Assembly (NCBI RefSeq): GCF_000264995.1
Contig: NW_006767457.1
Location: 33,381 to 97,380, forward strand
Reading direction: 5' to 3'
DNA: 64,000 nucleotides
Source of the DNA: Punctularia strigosozonata HHB-11173 SS5
Taxonomy: Eukaryota; Basidiomycota; Agaricomycetes; Corticiales; Punctulariaceae
Shown one piece after another: positions 9,739 through 21,807 of the stretch. How positions within the stretch are numbered: the first letter of the stretch is position 1; the number at the start of each line of letters is the position of its first letter. The notes below the pieces were generated by a model that saw nothing but the letters and a program-made list of their open reading frames with translations, did no database searches and had not been told where the DNA came from. The translations under genes and the position numbers were made by a program.

Positions 9739-12700
9739 ATGCGTGAATCCAACTTCGCGTTCCCTGTGCAGAACAGGGCGTGTGTATGCATATCATCTCA
9801 ACTTTATGATCGACGAGGTGAGCATCTTGTTCAGAATTTCTATCTCGTTTGGGTCTGCAAGAGTTTGCAATATCTATTGGGAGGTCGCTTGACCTATGGT
9901 TGGGATCCGAGGTTACGACTTCAGCCTTGTGGCAAACTATCACGAGTGCACCCGCTGCGCATATGTGTTTCGACTGAACCTCGGGGTCGTCTTTCGGGCC
10001 CAGAGATATTCGTTTCTTCTCATCAAGTCCGCCCAATATTCGCAAATACTGATTTCTCATCTCGCAGCGCTCGATACGACTTCGCCACTACCTCTGTTCA
10101 ATTCCTTGTCTCATCTCACCTACCTCACCTCCACATCCCCTCGTATACGGGAGATCATGACCGTTGACGGAGGCCTGGAGCGACTTGTGCATCTTCTCCT
10201 TGACTTTACACTTTCACCGCCACCACCGACGAACCCTTCCCTAATCTATGGACTCTCGCTGGCAACCGCCACCACCCCTCCACGGCAACCTGTCCTGAAC
10301 CCAAGCTCGTACGACAAACACGCTGCATACCGGTTCTCCCTAGCTTTCCAATGCGTGGTCAATATCGGGGTCAGAGGCAGCGAACCTATCCGTCAGCGTG
10401 TGGTGCAGGCTGGGACGCTGGATGTCGTCGGGCGAATACTCGAAGCTTGGTTGGCTAGCAAGGGCTTTGCTGTCGGGCCCGGCATAGTTGGCAATGGAAG
10501 GGAGACGCGAAATCAGAGACAAGCTCGAAGGCAGCAACAGCTTGAACAACGTCAAAGGGAGCAGGCTGTGGCGTTGGCGCGCGCTTTGCAGAGGGAAGTT
10601 GCTCTGACGTATGAAAGAATCGTGCGTATATAGCCATTCCTCATTGGGATTAAAACTGATGGAAATGCAATATAGTCGATGCAGGGTGGTGTAGCAGCCC
10701 CGGTGGAGAGCGAGACTATCATTATATCGCCTAGGGTGGAAGAACCTTTATCCTCAGCATCATCTGGTACAACGTCAGGCGTTACATCCGATGCTGAGAC
10801 TCCGAATGGATCGAGCACACCCACTGGCTCCGTGGAAGTGTTTACACGCGACAGGAGCGGTACCATCCTAGCCCGCCCTGTATGGGATCAACCACCGAAC
10901 AACGCCGTGACACGGAACATGCCCCCGATGCAAGCCGTAGCTCGTGCAACGAGCCGTGCCAACACCATCCGGGCCTCAGCCTCGAACACTCGTCGCGCAC
11001 TTCCTCATCGGATGCGGGATAGCAGCGGCGGGCCCTCGGCGGGATCGCGGCCTGATCCCGACGTCGAAGAAGATGGCGATGTTGAGATGTCAGACCAATC
11101 CCGCGTGGTCTCTGACAGTGAAGTCGACCCGGAGACGTCCCGGGATCCCAGCCCGAACCCAGAGGCGGGGCCAGATCGCACCCGAGTACCCATTTCCCCT
11201 CAGCACGTTCGTCGTGCCGTCGGAATCGTCAACGATACAGCCGCATCGGAGCTGGAGATGAATCTCGACCCGGACGCTCATATCATTATCACGGCCGGCG
11301 AAGGAGGAGTAGGGGTTGGAGTTGAAGAGGGCATCGTCAGCCTGGAACAGAACGACGACTTCGCCCTGGGAGCGCCTCCTGGGGCCCCTGGGGCGATAGA
11401 GATGGGGACACAGACGACTCGAACGCAAACGCCGGAAGTAATGAGCGAACCTGAGGTTGAGGTCGCTACGACCCCTGCCGATGGAGGAGATGGCCGAAGG
11501 ATGGCAACGGACGCGACCCCTCGTGCTGTCCCTATCGCTCTTCCGGGTAGCGTTCCGCCTCTCCCCGCTACAGCAGGCGAAGCAAACACCTCCCTTTCCA
11601 CTCCGTCACGGATGCATACAGTACACCTCAGCGACGCCGGCACTACGACTACTAATGCCACTATTGACGCGACACCCACATCCACCACCACTACCGTTAA
11701 CCGCTCTCCCGTCCTGAATAACGCCGCCGCCGCCAACATGACCACCGGTCCTGGAACCGGGACGAACACCACAGCTACCGCGACACCACATAACCACCCA
11801 CATCACCATCACCACCGGGAGTCCGACGGACCCTACCGTGACGAAGATGTTCTCCTTAGTTTGCAACTCCTTGCCTACCTCAGCAAATACCCTCATGTAC
11901 GCCAGGCGTTTTACAAGCCGCGCGTCGCCTTCCACCCGGCCACCGCCGGGCAGGTGAACCCACCAGAATCTGCAGCGCAGCCCAGTAAGGCTGCTGTCTT
12001 CACAGGCAAAGACGGGCAGACGACGACTCAGGGCTCTGGCTTCTTCAAGGCGTTCAGGTCTGAGACGAAAAACAAGGGCAAAGCGGCGGCGACTGCCGCC
12101 TCTGCTGCAGCCAACCCCGCTTCCGGTGGGGCGGTATCGTCGCAGGCCCAGGCTTCGTCATCTGCGCCTCCCCGTATGACCAACGTTTTCGCACTGGTGG
12201 AGCGATTTACCTTCCGGCCGAGCTCGATAGAGACCGAATCTCCTAATCCACCGCCCATGTTACCAGCCGAGATTCAGTACTGGGCTGGGGTCATCATGCG
12301 TAACGCGTGCAGGAAGGACGAGAGTCGGGGTGGCATTCGTCAATGCGCCAACAGTGAGTGTTTTCCCCTTCCCGTCTGTGCTGTGCTGAGTAAGCATACA
12401 GTGCTTTGTGGACGGTGGGAGAGCTATCCTCGAGAATTCGCTAAGTGCCGGCGGTGTCGGAAGGCGAAATACTGCGGGAAGGAGTGCCAGAGCACGGCGT
12501 GGAGCGAGGGTCACCGCTTCTGGTGCAGCGCCAAGGACGGAGACGAAGACCCACACCACAACGGCAATACTGAGCCGGGTGAGGATGGTCGGGACGGGGC
12601 TCGACGAGGTCGGGGACATGAAGGAGAGAGCACGCGCAGCGTTCGATCCGACGTGACAGTCACCACTGGTGCACGTAGTAGGGAGGTTACAGCTACGAAT

Positions 12701-13132
12701 GCGGGCACGCAGACGACGACTGCCGGAACTGCCAGGGACACCCGTCGACAAGCAGCGCAACCCCCTCTGCTGCCTGGCCAAACCCCAGCGGCCATCGCCG
12801 CCGCTTTTCGAACAATGGGGAATCCTAACGTAATGCTTGGCGACTGGCCGAGGAGAGGCATGACTCCTGAAGACGCGCTGCGCCGAGCAATGATGCAACT
12901 CGCACCTCGGCGTGGCGATTTGGATGGTGCGCCCACCCAGGACAACACCACCCCTGCCATAAGACAAGAGGTTGCTATGCAGATTGAGACTACTCGAACG
13001 ATCACTGGCACTCCGGAGATGGACCAGGACGGCGATGATGGTGTTACGTTTCGGGCGGCGAACATGGTGGTGGAGGAGGACTCTGTAGCGGCAGCCTTCT
13101 CTCCCTCCGACGACGCGATGATGCTCGATTGA
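9739..13132 (+). CDS. MUB1: MUB1/SamB-type MYND zinc-finger protein (Ubr2-Rad6 ubiquitin ligase partner)
   Basis: Four exons (9739-9817, 10068-10621, 10676-12353, 12402-13132) give exactly 1014 codons including stop. The N-terminal family block reads MRESNFAFPVQ...QLYDRR joined over intron 1 to ALDTTSPLPLFNSLSHLTYL and VDGGLERLVHLLLD. A second block (RFSLAFQCVVNIGVRGSEPIR) follows. A long low-complexity Ser/Thr/Pro/acidic middle part includes a His-rich run near 11790. Splicing the 48-nt intron at 12354 restores RQCANMLCGRWESYPREF and the MYND finger CRRCRKAKYCGKECQ...HRFWC, which the unspliced frame would break. In yeast Mub1 works with Ubr2 and Rad6 to degrade Rpn4. In Aspergillus SamB affects hyphal growth polarity. 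Role here is by homology. MYND ligands all look present. Confidence 0.93.
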
Positions 13133-13624
13133 GTATGGTGGACACGTCCCTTCCCTGCCGCTCCTTCATAAGATGATTTAATGTTTCCTATATTTCAGAC
13201 ATTTTCTCTTGACTTCTCTGGATACACCGCACGCTCTCTCGTCATTCAACACCTACACCCATGACCATCCTTGTCCACCCTCTCGCACATACTCTGCGGT
13301 CAACTCGCACAACCTCCTGCTACCCATTTCGCTCGCTAGGGCTATCTGATTGACATAGTTTCACATGTTCTCGCAATGTTCCATAGCATGTCTATAATCC
13401 GAACCAAGCGCAATACATATCATCCCGAGACGTTATTGCTGTGTGCAACTCGTGGCAAAGTTGCGCTTTTGCGTGACGTGATGAGTGACCGGAAGAATCC
13501 GGTGACCTGTGGTGACGTGGGTGTTCCCAAAAATTCGAGAGACTTCCACCTTGCCAACTTGACTGTGGTCACCTCCATCCAACGCCTTCTTCCTACTTCG
13601 CCTTCCTTGTTTTCCCTCCTCCCA
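13133..13624. other. Promoter region of the Hsp10 gene and 3' flank of MUB1
   Basis: About 490 bp with no coding signal. Its left part should be the MUB1 3' untranslated region. The right part, CT-rich just before the start, should be the Hsp10 promoter. Isolated GAA/TTC blocks occur near 13490-13560, but I cannot find a clean array of alternating heat-shock pentamers. Confidence 0.5.
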
Positions 13625-14129
13625 ATGGTTCGTGCTCGCTTCTTACCCTTTCAAGGCGGTTCTCAACGCAATTCGGAACTATAGGCTGCTCAGACGACCC
13701 TCAAGACTATCAAGTCTCTTGTTCCCCTGTTCGACCGCGTTCTCGTCCAGAGGTTCAAGCCTGAGACGGTGGATACTTGAGACTGTCACGGCCTTCCAAG
13801 TGCATGTATACTGACGCGTACACTGGACAGAAAACCGCGTCGGGTATCCTACTCCCCGCTTCGGCGACCAAGGACCCGCTCCCGGAGGCGACTGTGCTCG
13901 CCGTCGGCCCCGGTGCGACGGACAAAGATGGAAAGGTTATTCCCATGGCCACGAAGCCTGGTGACCGGGTGCTCCTTCCTGGTTGGGGTGGTAGCTCAAT
14001 AAAGGTCGGCGAGGAGGTGAGCTAGATTCGCATTGTTCAGAAAATCGACCGCCCGCCTGCTGACATCGCTGCCTACAGGAATACTACCTCTACCGCGACT
14101 CCGAGATCCTTGCCAAGATCCATGAGTGA
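13625..14129 (+). CDS. HSP10: Mitochondrial 10-kDa chaperonin Hsp10 (GroES homologue)
   Basis: Co-chaperonin of Hsp60 in the mitochondrial matrix. Exons are 13625-13627, 13685-13768, 13831-14016 and 14079-14129, giving 107 residues, the normal family length. The first coding exon is only the ATG. The second begins AAQTTLKTIKSLVPLFDRVL. Core features follow: VQRFKPET, KTASGILLPASA (the mobile-loop region), AVGPGATDKDGKVIPM, GDRVLLPGWGG, and the C-terminal YYLYRDSEILAKIHE. Both flanking introns of the tiny first exon keep phase 0. Nothing is missing, so the gene is judged intact. Confidence 0.95.
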
Positions 14130-14505
14130 ACGTGATAGTCGCAGTCGACCTTCGCGTCGTGGGATTTGTGCCCGAGGTGGTTCCGGATTCTGAGGGTTAC
14201 GAGGTGTCGTGTGCAATCAATTGCCGCACGATTTGAGACCAAAATCATACATCCGCTATTGCTACTATGTCGCTAATCGCATTGCTTTGCATCGAATTAA
14301 TACATCGCATCCCCACTCAGAATGTTATACTGCCACGAAGGAAGAAAGCAACTGTTGCTTGTTGAGCACTGTCCCATCCCTGAAGCTGTTCAACTCAAGC
14401 AAGAACTTCGAGCAGGAGGCACAAGCGACAGCGAGTTACTCGTCCTTAGTAATCTATCTGACACTTATTGGCAGCGTTTGAATGCCGTGCAGATGCTTTT
14501 CTGTC
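14130..14505. other. Spacer after Hsp10, no gene seen
   Basis: About 375 bp holding the Hsp10 3' untranslated region. The plus-strand open frames between 14209 and 14531 have no domain and an unusual composition. No feature is supported. Confidence 0.5.
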
Positions 14506-15280
14506 CTACACACAACGATATATGTCCATGAAAACTATCGGTATTGTAGTCAGCGCTGAAGAAGGGGGTAGATAGCTGCACCACAGACCTGTGACCGAAG
14601 TCGGTGTCCTCTGGACCATCTTTCCGACGCCGAGGAACATAGCCAAGTTTATATCTTCGAATCGTTCGTCTCCCGTCTCGAGGTTGACTACGAACAGACA
14701 ATCCACGTCAAATGGTGTCCAAGCGCCCAAGCAAGGATCAAGGCTCACAGGAGCATCGTACATATTCACCCTCTGCGAAACATAACATGAGCATGCTGTG
14801 ACACCTCATACGCTATCTGACGAACCTTCAGGGGGCTGGAGTAGCATGGCCTTGCGCTCCTCGGGTTTCACGGGAACTCGCAAACCTTGTCTTCTGGTCA
14901 GTACGATCTTGAACCGCAAGCAATCGCCTGACCATGTGCTTTGAATTGAATGGTGCTCGAGCAGGGTAATGGGCCCTTGTGCTCCTCGTCCATGACGAGC
15001 AGATCCAGAATGTCGAGGTCGTATCCCACTCCCGGCTTGAAGTGGAAGACGTCTTGACCGTTCGGCTGTTGCAGCAACCGTCAGAACGAATGGAGCATGC
15101 GGCTCGAATGACTGACCAGGACAGTCCCTTGGCCCCACTTGGATGTCCAGCGACCGCCGGTGAAACTATTCCAGCACCGAAGTCCATGATCATCTGCTCG
15201 ACATCGACCACAACCCGAAGCTCGTGCTGGAGCACCGGTAGGGCAGTCGAGACAGCTACGAAGCGCTCCGCTTCGGGCAA
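14506..15280 (-). CDS. Doubtful hypothetical protein, fragmentary
   Basis: Several minus-strand segments look coding but I cannot join them into one model with certainty. From 15280 a frame reads MPEAERFVAVSTALPV then LQHELRVVVDVEQMIMDFGAG. Another reads VGYDLDILDLLVMDEEHKGP. A last one from about 14769 reads MYDAPVSLDPCLGAWTPF, VDCLFVVNLETGDERF and NLAMFLGVGKMVQR. The last block has the composition of a real globular protein and resembles the C-terminal parts of basidiomycete F-box-type orphans, but no F-box is present. It could be a remnant. It lies immediately upstream of, and opposite to, a receptor gene that lacks its N-terminus, which suggests a rearrangement. Confidence 0.3.
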
Positions 15281-15340
15281 TTAGGAGTCGTCGAGTTGAG
15301 TTGGCTCAGTTCTATTCCTATACTTTTTGACAATATTTAG

Positions 15341-16337
15341 AGATATTCACCTCGCCGACTGTCAAGCTCGTAACTCGGTTGCCTCGACATCCGTCCCTGT
15401 TGCTGTTGTCGCCTTCTTATGCAGCGCGTCGGCGTGCTTCGTATTGAGCTCGCTATACCACGTCTTTGAGTGTCATTCGATCCACGTAAAGCGCGCGCCA
15501 AATCATCCATGCCTCGGAGTTCATAATTTCCTTAGCTCTGCAGGAGGTTTTAGTTGCTGGATTATACCGGGATTATCGGTTCGTCATGTTCTTCGTTTGA
15601 CACACCGCTCTCTGATGAACATTTTTCAAGGCCTTATAGTGGCTTCGAGCTATCCCTGGAACTACTATTACTGGTTCTGCGAACCCCGCTACCAGTTGTT
15701 CTACTTGTCAAGCGTAACCGTTGTTGGAGTCGGTGCGTCAGTACCGTCTCTCGAGAAAGGTTGAGTGGGGTGCCGATTCTTCAGCGCTGGTGCAGGAGCA
15801 GCCGCCGCTATCGCGAGTCCACGGTATAGCCGTCCTGAGCATGCCTCCGCAAGAGTGCTGGTGCTATTTTCTTCCTCTACCTACGTTGAAATCCACTATG
15901 ATGAATGTTAACGGTGCTATATAGCTCTTCACGTCCCTCATGGTTATCAACGTCACTGCTCTCGTCCACGCCGCGATACGCGATGGGTTCCAGAAGCTCT
16001 GCGAGACTATGGGTGTCCGATACATCCTCTGTTCTTGGGCGTTCTATTTGCTTGGGGGAGTCCTGTAGTACGTCCATGACGACAAGATGTGCTCCACAAC
16101 CGACGGGATGCAGTGCGAAGAGATTTCCAGAGAGCAAGGCGCCTGGAAGGTGCTACGGTTTCTTCGAATGCTAGCGTGTCCGTGCTGAACGAACCTCTTC
16201 GCAGGTTTGACATATTCGGTGCCTCTCACCCGCTCCTGCACATATGTGTGATCATCGGTGCCGTTCTGCACTACGTCACTGTCTTGCGAATATTCCATCA
16301 TTGGCACCCTGCTGTTGGTCTGGCCAATGGTACGTAA
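15341..16337 (+). CDS. AdipoR/hemolysin-III (PAQR/IZH) seven-helix membrane protein, N-terminus missing
   Basis: Progestin/adipoQ receptor family. Yeast IZH members affect zinc and sterol homeostasis and membrane fluidity. Spliced by eye, the exons give ACFVLSSLYHVFECHS (the first conserved Ser-His region), LLDYTGIIG, YYYWFCEPRYQLFYLSS, ASPRYSRPEHASARVL, HAAIRDGFQKLCETMG, VRYILCSWAFYLLGGVL, AKRFPESKAPGRFDIF and GASHPLLHICVII. These follow the family order through helices 2-7 and include the C-terminal metal-binding SHxxxH-type site (GASHPLLH). What is absent is the usual upstream block with the HNETxNIxxH motif and helix 1. I find no such sequence on the plus strand between 14130 and 15340. 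The 5' end is therefore uncertain, and the start given is the first residue of the recognisable coding region, not a proven ATG. Confidence 0.75.
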
Positions 16338-16705
16338 CGTCCTTGACGAGATAGGGTGTTCGTTCACTGAATATCTGCGTCTAGATGTTTGCGATGCGCG
16401 CTGATTCGACAGGCCATACAGACCATCTCATCTAATGCATAATCTGTGCTCGTCACATAGCTTTGGGCAGTGTCAGAAGATGTAACCTCCAGACCATCTT
16501 CATGTATTACATGGCGGAGGTGATACGGTAGTATACGACCATACAAGTACAACTAAACATACTTTCGTCCTGAAATAAGAACAGGGGAAGGGGAGAGAGA
16601 AGCTCCATGGAGAGGATATAAGTCAAGAAAAACGGGAGATCATGGAAACAACATCAGAGTCAACACTTTCAGTAAACAACAAGACGCCACATTTCGCGAT
16701 GTATA
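16338..16705. other. Convergent 3' spacer
   Basis: About 370 bp, AT-richer than the flanking genes, between the stop codons of the receptor-like gene and the zinc-finger regulator. It should hold both 3' untranslated regions. No gene seen. Confidence 0.55.
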
Positions 16706-19700
16706 TCATGCCGTTGCGCTCGAAATGTTTACCCTCCTATACCTGTCCGGGAGGCCCGCTATGGGTCGCGCGCCATCAATCCCTCCCTGGTACCCATCTT
16801 GCTGCTGCCCCTCCTCTCCGCCCGCTTGCGGATCTGCCTCATCAGCCGGATACGACAACATTGTCCGCTTCGTGTTCTCCGGACCCAGCGTCTGGCTCGC
16901 GAGCCGCTTGAAGCTTGGCCGACCAGAACCATCCCCGTCCGAGGTAACGGACGCGCCGTCGTCGCTTCCGCCGGCCGGAGGGCGCATGGTCGTGTCGGGC
17001 GGTGGGCCCATGCGACCCTGCGACGTGCCCGGGCGGCTACCGCTCGCTTCGCCGCCGAGCGCGCCGGTGAGACTCGACGACGAGTTGGACGACGAAGGCC
17101 GGCTCTGAGCGTTGAGTGTCGCGTTCAAACCCGATGCCGAGAGGTTCCCTCCGGCGCCGGATTGGTGACCTTGCTGGCTCGAGGTCGCCTGAGACGGAGG
17201 TTGGGGCGACACGCGCGGCTTTTTCGGGGCGATATTGAGACGCATCGGCATCCTGCGCGCGAGCACCGCCTGCTCGTACGACCGCAGGTCGTCCGACCCA
17301 TTGGGAGCGCGGGCGTAGGCGGCATGAGCGACGTTGTTGTAGTTGTTCGCGTTGATCTGCTCGACGCCGGGCGTCTGGGGGTGATGGTGATACGGCGGTT
17401 GTTCGACGTTCGCGGCGGCTGGCGTCTTCACGGACGGGAGCGAGGCGACGCGGCTTAGACCGCGCTTCAGCCCTCCAGGTCGAGCGAGATTATCCCCGTT
17501 GACGCCTACACATTGTATATGAGGAACCAGAATGCATGCGAGAAGTGGGACAAACGTACCGCTAGGCTGGCCAAGGGGACCACCCCCGCTCAACGGCGTC
17601 TTCAAATACTGCTTCCAGAAATCACGCAGCTCCTTGGTCTCCACCTCCTTCGAGCTCAACGGCGTCTTGCCATCTGCAACAACGCCGGCGTCATTCACGA
17701 ACTCGCCAACAAGATCCTCCCAGGAGGATGGTGGCAAATCACCTTTAGAGTAGTCAAAGCCGAGCTGCCTGCTCAACGTGCTCAGCGGCGTCTTGAACGG
17801 CGAGAAGAGGCCGGAAAACGGCCCCTGCCTCTCCTTCTCCCGGTTCGGCATCGGCGTCTGCATGTCGAAGGCGCCTATGATCGACGACGTCAGAAAAAAT
17901 CGGGCGTCGTCGCGGGCCAGAACCATAACGAACCGGGTGTCATGCCGCTGAAGAACGGTTGACCGTCGTTCGCCAGGCCAGCAAGGACGTTGGGATCGTC
18001 AAGGCTCATCAGTCCGAACGCGTTCGACACGCCGTCCGGCTGCTTCCCGTCACCATACACTGCGAGAAAGACGGTCAACCATCCGTACTGTTAACAAGAG
18101 CCGAGTTGGCGCTGCTCACCTTTAGGCGACAACTGCGCATTATGGTGGACGTTTCTTCCCCCTTCGGAAGCGACGCTCCCGGCGCGCTCGTCTCCGCCCG
18201 GGAAATGTCCCGCAGAACTCGCCGCGCTGGCATCGCTCGCCGAGCTGGCATCCGACGCGTTCCGAGCGTGATGCGCGCCGTTCAACCCACCGTTCGGATG
18301 CCTGAACGACGCGTACCCGTCCTGCGCGTGGGGCTGATGCTGTTGTTCGTTATCGAATAGGCCCTCGAAGGCCGTCGTCTCGTACTTAACACCGTCGTCC
18401 GAGGACGGTGGCCATCCCGATATGGTGGTGGCCGTGGTGGCCGCCGGGTTCGAGTCGAATCTCGGGCGGATCAATTCAGCTAACAACAATAAAAAAAGGA
18501 CATCAATAAATACCGACGCTCCGTATTCGTACACACAGGCACACAACATAAGAGAGAGGAAAGGAAGAGAATAGGAATCACTTACATCCCCCACTACGCG
18601 CGGCCGCCGCCTGAGCTGCTTCCTGCACCTGCTGCTGCACCATTTGTCGCCTGAACATTTCCGCATGCATCCTGTACCGCATCCCAGCGTCCTGGCCGAT
18701 ATTCGGCGGCAGCTGTCCCTGCGTCATTCCGTGCAACTGCGGCTGCGTCATGTGCGGGGAGCTGCCCGCGCTCGTACCCGAGTCGATGGAATCGCGCGTC
18801 GAACCTGACATGGTGAGCGACGGGGTGGGCGACGACGAGCCGACGCGGTTCATAAGATCGCCGGTGGGTCCGTACACTGCGTTCTGGCTCTGTGTCTGGG
18901 TAACGGGCGGAGGCATCGGAGGCGCCGGGAACGTGAACTGGTGGTTGCCGTAGAGCCCCTGGAGCGCGGTCGAGCCGACGCTGTTGGTGGGTCCAGGATT
19001 GATGCCGCCGGCCAGGCCGGCGGGGTGAACGTAAGGTGCGTGCGGACTAGCGTTGGCGTCGACAGATGAGTGCATCGTCGGGCTCGCGTTCGGGTTCAGG
19101 CCAGGGTTGTAGCCAGTTTGGTTGAGGATGAAGGCGTCATCCGAGTATCCCCTCCCGTGTCCGGGATTGAACGAGGTGGAAGGGGGATTGTGGATGGAGC
19201 CTGTCTGGGCGTACAGGCTGGGACCGGCGAACGAGTAGTCGGAGAGAGGGGGCAGACCGAGGTTGAAGTTGTTCGAGGAAAGTGCGACGGATCCTACAGG
19301 TGGCAAGTTGATTCCACTCGCAGCCGCGTTTGATGCTACCAGAGTTCTATGTGAGTCATGCGATGCGGATGGTCAACGACTGGGACGTACTGGATCCGGG
19401 CATCCGAGGTGGCATGTGTCCCGGGCCTGCTGGGGCTGTTTGTCGGTGGAATTTGATATATGTACATCGCGTCTTCCGTTGAATACATTTCGCTGACGGG
19501 AAGAGGTCAGTATATGCGTCGACATATTCGGAAAGGGAAACGATCCAAGGCTCGCATGACGTCATCACATTGGGTGACGATAATGCGAAGTAGACACGAT
19601 CGAACACAGAACTGGGTAGAACAAAAATGAATGGAAAGAACTACGAGTACTCACAACATGGATTAGCGCCGTCGCAGGGTAATGTACCTTGTACGCATTG

Positions 19701-20236
19701 ATCGCAAGCTTGTTTCGAGGTCGTAGCACGGCATGCAGCTGCAGCACCTAAACATAGGCTGTGATTAGCGTCGAAGTTAGAGCTTTTTCAGTCGAACCGA
19801 GACTGGGGCGGCGCGAACTAGCAGGATCTGACTCCGCGACGAGCGAACAACAAAAACGTGGGAAAATAGTGTAGTCCGTCCACTCACCCTTCCTGCGCTG
19901 GTTCGAGGGCGCGTTCGTCACTGGGGGCTTTTCCGATGCGTGGCATTTGTTAATGTGGCGAGAGAGGAGGTCCGAGCGGGCGAACTGGTCGCCGCAGTGT
20001 TGGCACTTGTACGGGCGGTCGCCGGTGTCTGTCGAAGGGAAGGGTCAGCATATATGCTTTGACGCGCTTTGTCACGCGAGTCAAGCGGGCGCATATAGTC
20101 GAGTGGAGGGACTGTATGCGCGGCCTGGGTGGGGTGAAAGTATGTAACGAGACTTACGAGATCGCATGTGTCGGGCGACATGCTGCGGCCTGGTGAACGT
20201 CGCCTGGCAGACTGGACACTTGTGATCTCCGGCCAT
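16706..20236 (-). CDS. Transcription factor with two C2H2 fingers and a Zn2Cys6 cluster
   Basis: Nine exons (20236-20158, 20028-19888, 19747-19655, 19492-19391, 19335-18586, 18479-18120, 18059-17934, 17874-17560, 17505-16706) sum to 922 codons including stop, which supports the model. The N-terminus at 20236 starts with two C2H2 fingers (CPVCQATFTRPQHVARHMRSH and CQHCGDQFARSDLLSRH). About 40 residues later comes a perfect fungal zinc cluster, CX2CX6CX5CX2CX6C (CDQC, PC, PC, SKC, RC), which is only complete after splicing. The remainder is Ser/Pro/Gln/Asn-rich, with a Gln-rich stretch around 18650 and repeated KTPLS motifs near 17580-17790 that could be phospho-sites. The two-plus-one architecture matches regulators such as Cmr1 of melanin-making ascomycetes. 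The target genes here are unknown. Confidence 0.88.
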
Positions 20237-21807
20237 CGTGGCGATTTAGGCAGTGTCGATGCTGCGAAAGGTGGGGAGAGGATCTGGAGCAGGGCGGAGC
20301 CGAGGGTCTAGTAGGGAGCGCGACTGAATGGAGTGGGCGGGGAGTGATGGGGTGGAGCGGAAGAGGCGATCCTTCGGTGAGAGCTAAGCCTGCGATGGGG
20401 CCGGCGGTATGTGGTGTACAGGGGCTTTGTGTGTTCGGGACGTTGAGCGCGTCGACGGCAGTTGGCGTCGGGGACGGTGGAGTTGGTCGTCGTGGAGCAA
20501 GGAATTGGAACGAGCGTCGGGTCGGGCAAAAGGGGCGGTCGATGTGTGATTCCTCAGGCGAAGGGGTGCGACGAGTTGTGGAGCACCATGACGCGTGAGA
20601 AAGTGACGCACACCCCGGTTCTCAGGCGCTGATATGGTTTAGGAACGCGCGCGCTTCGTTGGCCGCACCGCCCATGGCCCGTTTCGAGAACCCTCCAGTC
20701 CTCCCCAGAGCCAGCCACTGGCGTCGCCCGGTTTCCTCCCCGCCGGCCCCGTCCGTCCGAGCACAGTCTGCGACTTTCCCTTCCATGTGTGCTTGCGGGC
20801 CTTTCCTGTGTATTCTCGCCCCGCCTCGCTCGTTCCAAGGCCTGTCAGATGATATGACATCATAGATCCCTTCTTTTCGGTTACAGATCCGCGCTCATTC
20901 TGTCGCGCTTCTCGCAAACGCGGAGATGACGCCATCCGATTCCGCTCGGTCCCTAGAACCTTTGACGCCCATGGCAGCCAAACAACGCCTGTCTCGTCGC
21001 TACTTACTCCTGTCTCACTTGCCGTGCCTTTTCCGTGTCTCAGTCTGATAACTTCCAACAAAGGCCTGGCGCCAAAGCTTGTTGACTGCGGGCTGGTCAT
21101 CCATGGCCCGCCGGGCACTTGGAAGCCACCCTGGAGATGGGCGCGCTAATTGATAGCGACCGTACCTGTTGGCATGCGAACGTTCGACATGAGAACTGCC
21201 CTCTTTCCGCGAGTGGAAAGACCGAACGCGCGCCTTGCCAATCGTTCGGCCCCGAATCCCACCCTCTGCCGCTACGCCTAGCTAAAGTCGGCGCCACGTT
21301 CTCGAACTCTATGCCGTCCGAACAGTGGCCATATGAACTCGATATCTATGCAGTATGAGCAGCAGATACAGGGTCCTGGTTTCATGTCATCTTCTGGCTT
21401 TGTGCCCGGGCATATGACCCCGGAAGAACGCACCCCATCCGCACGACCATTCCTGCGTATAACGTTATTGTTATCGGTATGACTGCTACCGGCCATTCAG
21501 ACTGGAAGCTGGCTATGATATTAGCGAGAGACCGCTCGTAGACGACATTTTCCCTTCCGGTCAAGAATGGTCTTGCCCTGCGACAGACCACCAATGACCA
21601 TGCACGACTGTTCGCCTTGACCTGCGTCACCGTAGGTTACCGTCCCCGAATAATCAACCCTTGATTTGCCTAATACCCAAATCCGACCCTATCGTGACGA
21701 CTGCGCACGTACAGAATACTTAGGCACCGCGTATGACGCAACGCGTACCCCAGATGCGAAGCATACTGCATTCGGTTCGCGTTATCGCATTATTCCGAGC
21801 TCGAAGC
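20237..21807. other. Long upstream region of the zinc-finger regulator, no gene seen
   Basis: About 1.6 kb between the regulator's start and the stop of the next minus-strand gene. Open frames on both strands overlap each other and are Arg/Pro/Ser-biased, as expected of GC-rich non-coding DNA. A long promoter or 5' leader would be usual for a regulatory gene of this kind. G-rich strings near 20330-20370 and C/T-rich strings near 20690-20840 are visible. No feature is assigned. Confidence 0.5.

Noticed and set aside
9896-10067. Open frame upstream of MUB1 exon 2 that could be an alternative N-terminus
   Set aside because: The stretch is inside intron 1. Splicing 9817 to 10068 gives the conserved LYDRR-ALDTTSPLPLFNSL, which this frame would not.
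12354-12401. Continuous reading through 12354-12401 as coding
   Set aside because: The 48-nt segment has GT..AG ends and no frame effect, but removing it restores RQCANMLCGRWE of the MUB1 family; leaving it in inserts 16 unrelated residues.
16799-17458. Plus-strand 219-codon ORF
   Set aside because: Arg/Gly-rich shadow of the zinc-finger regulator's last exon.
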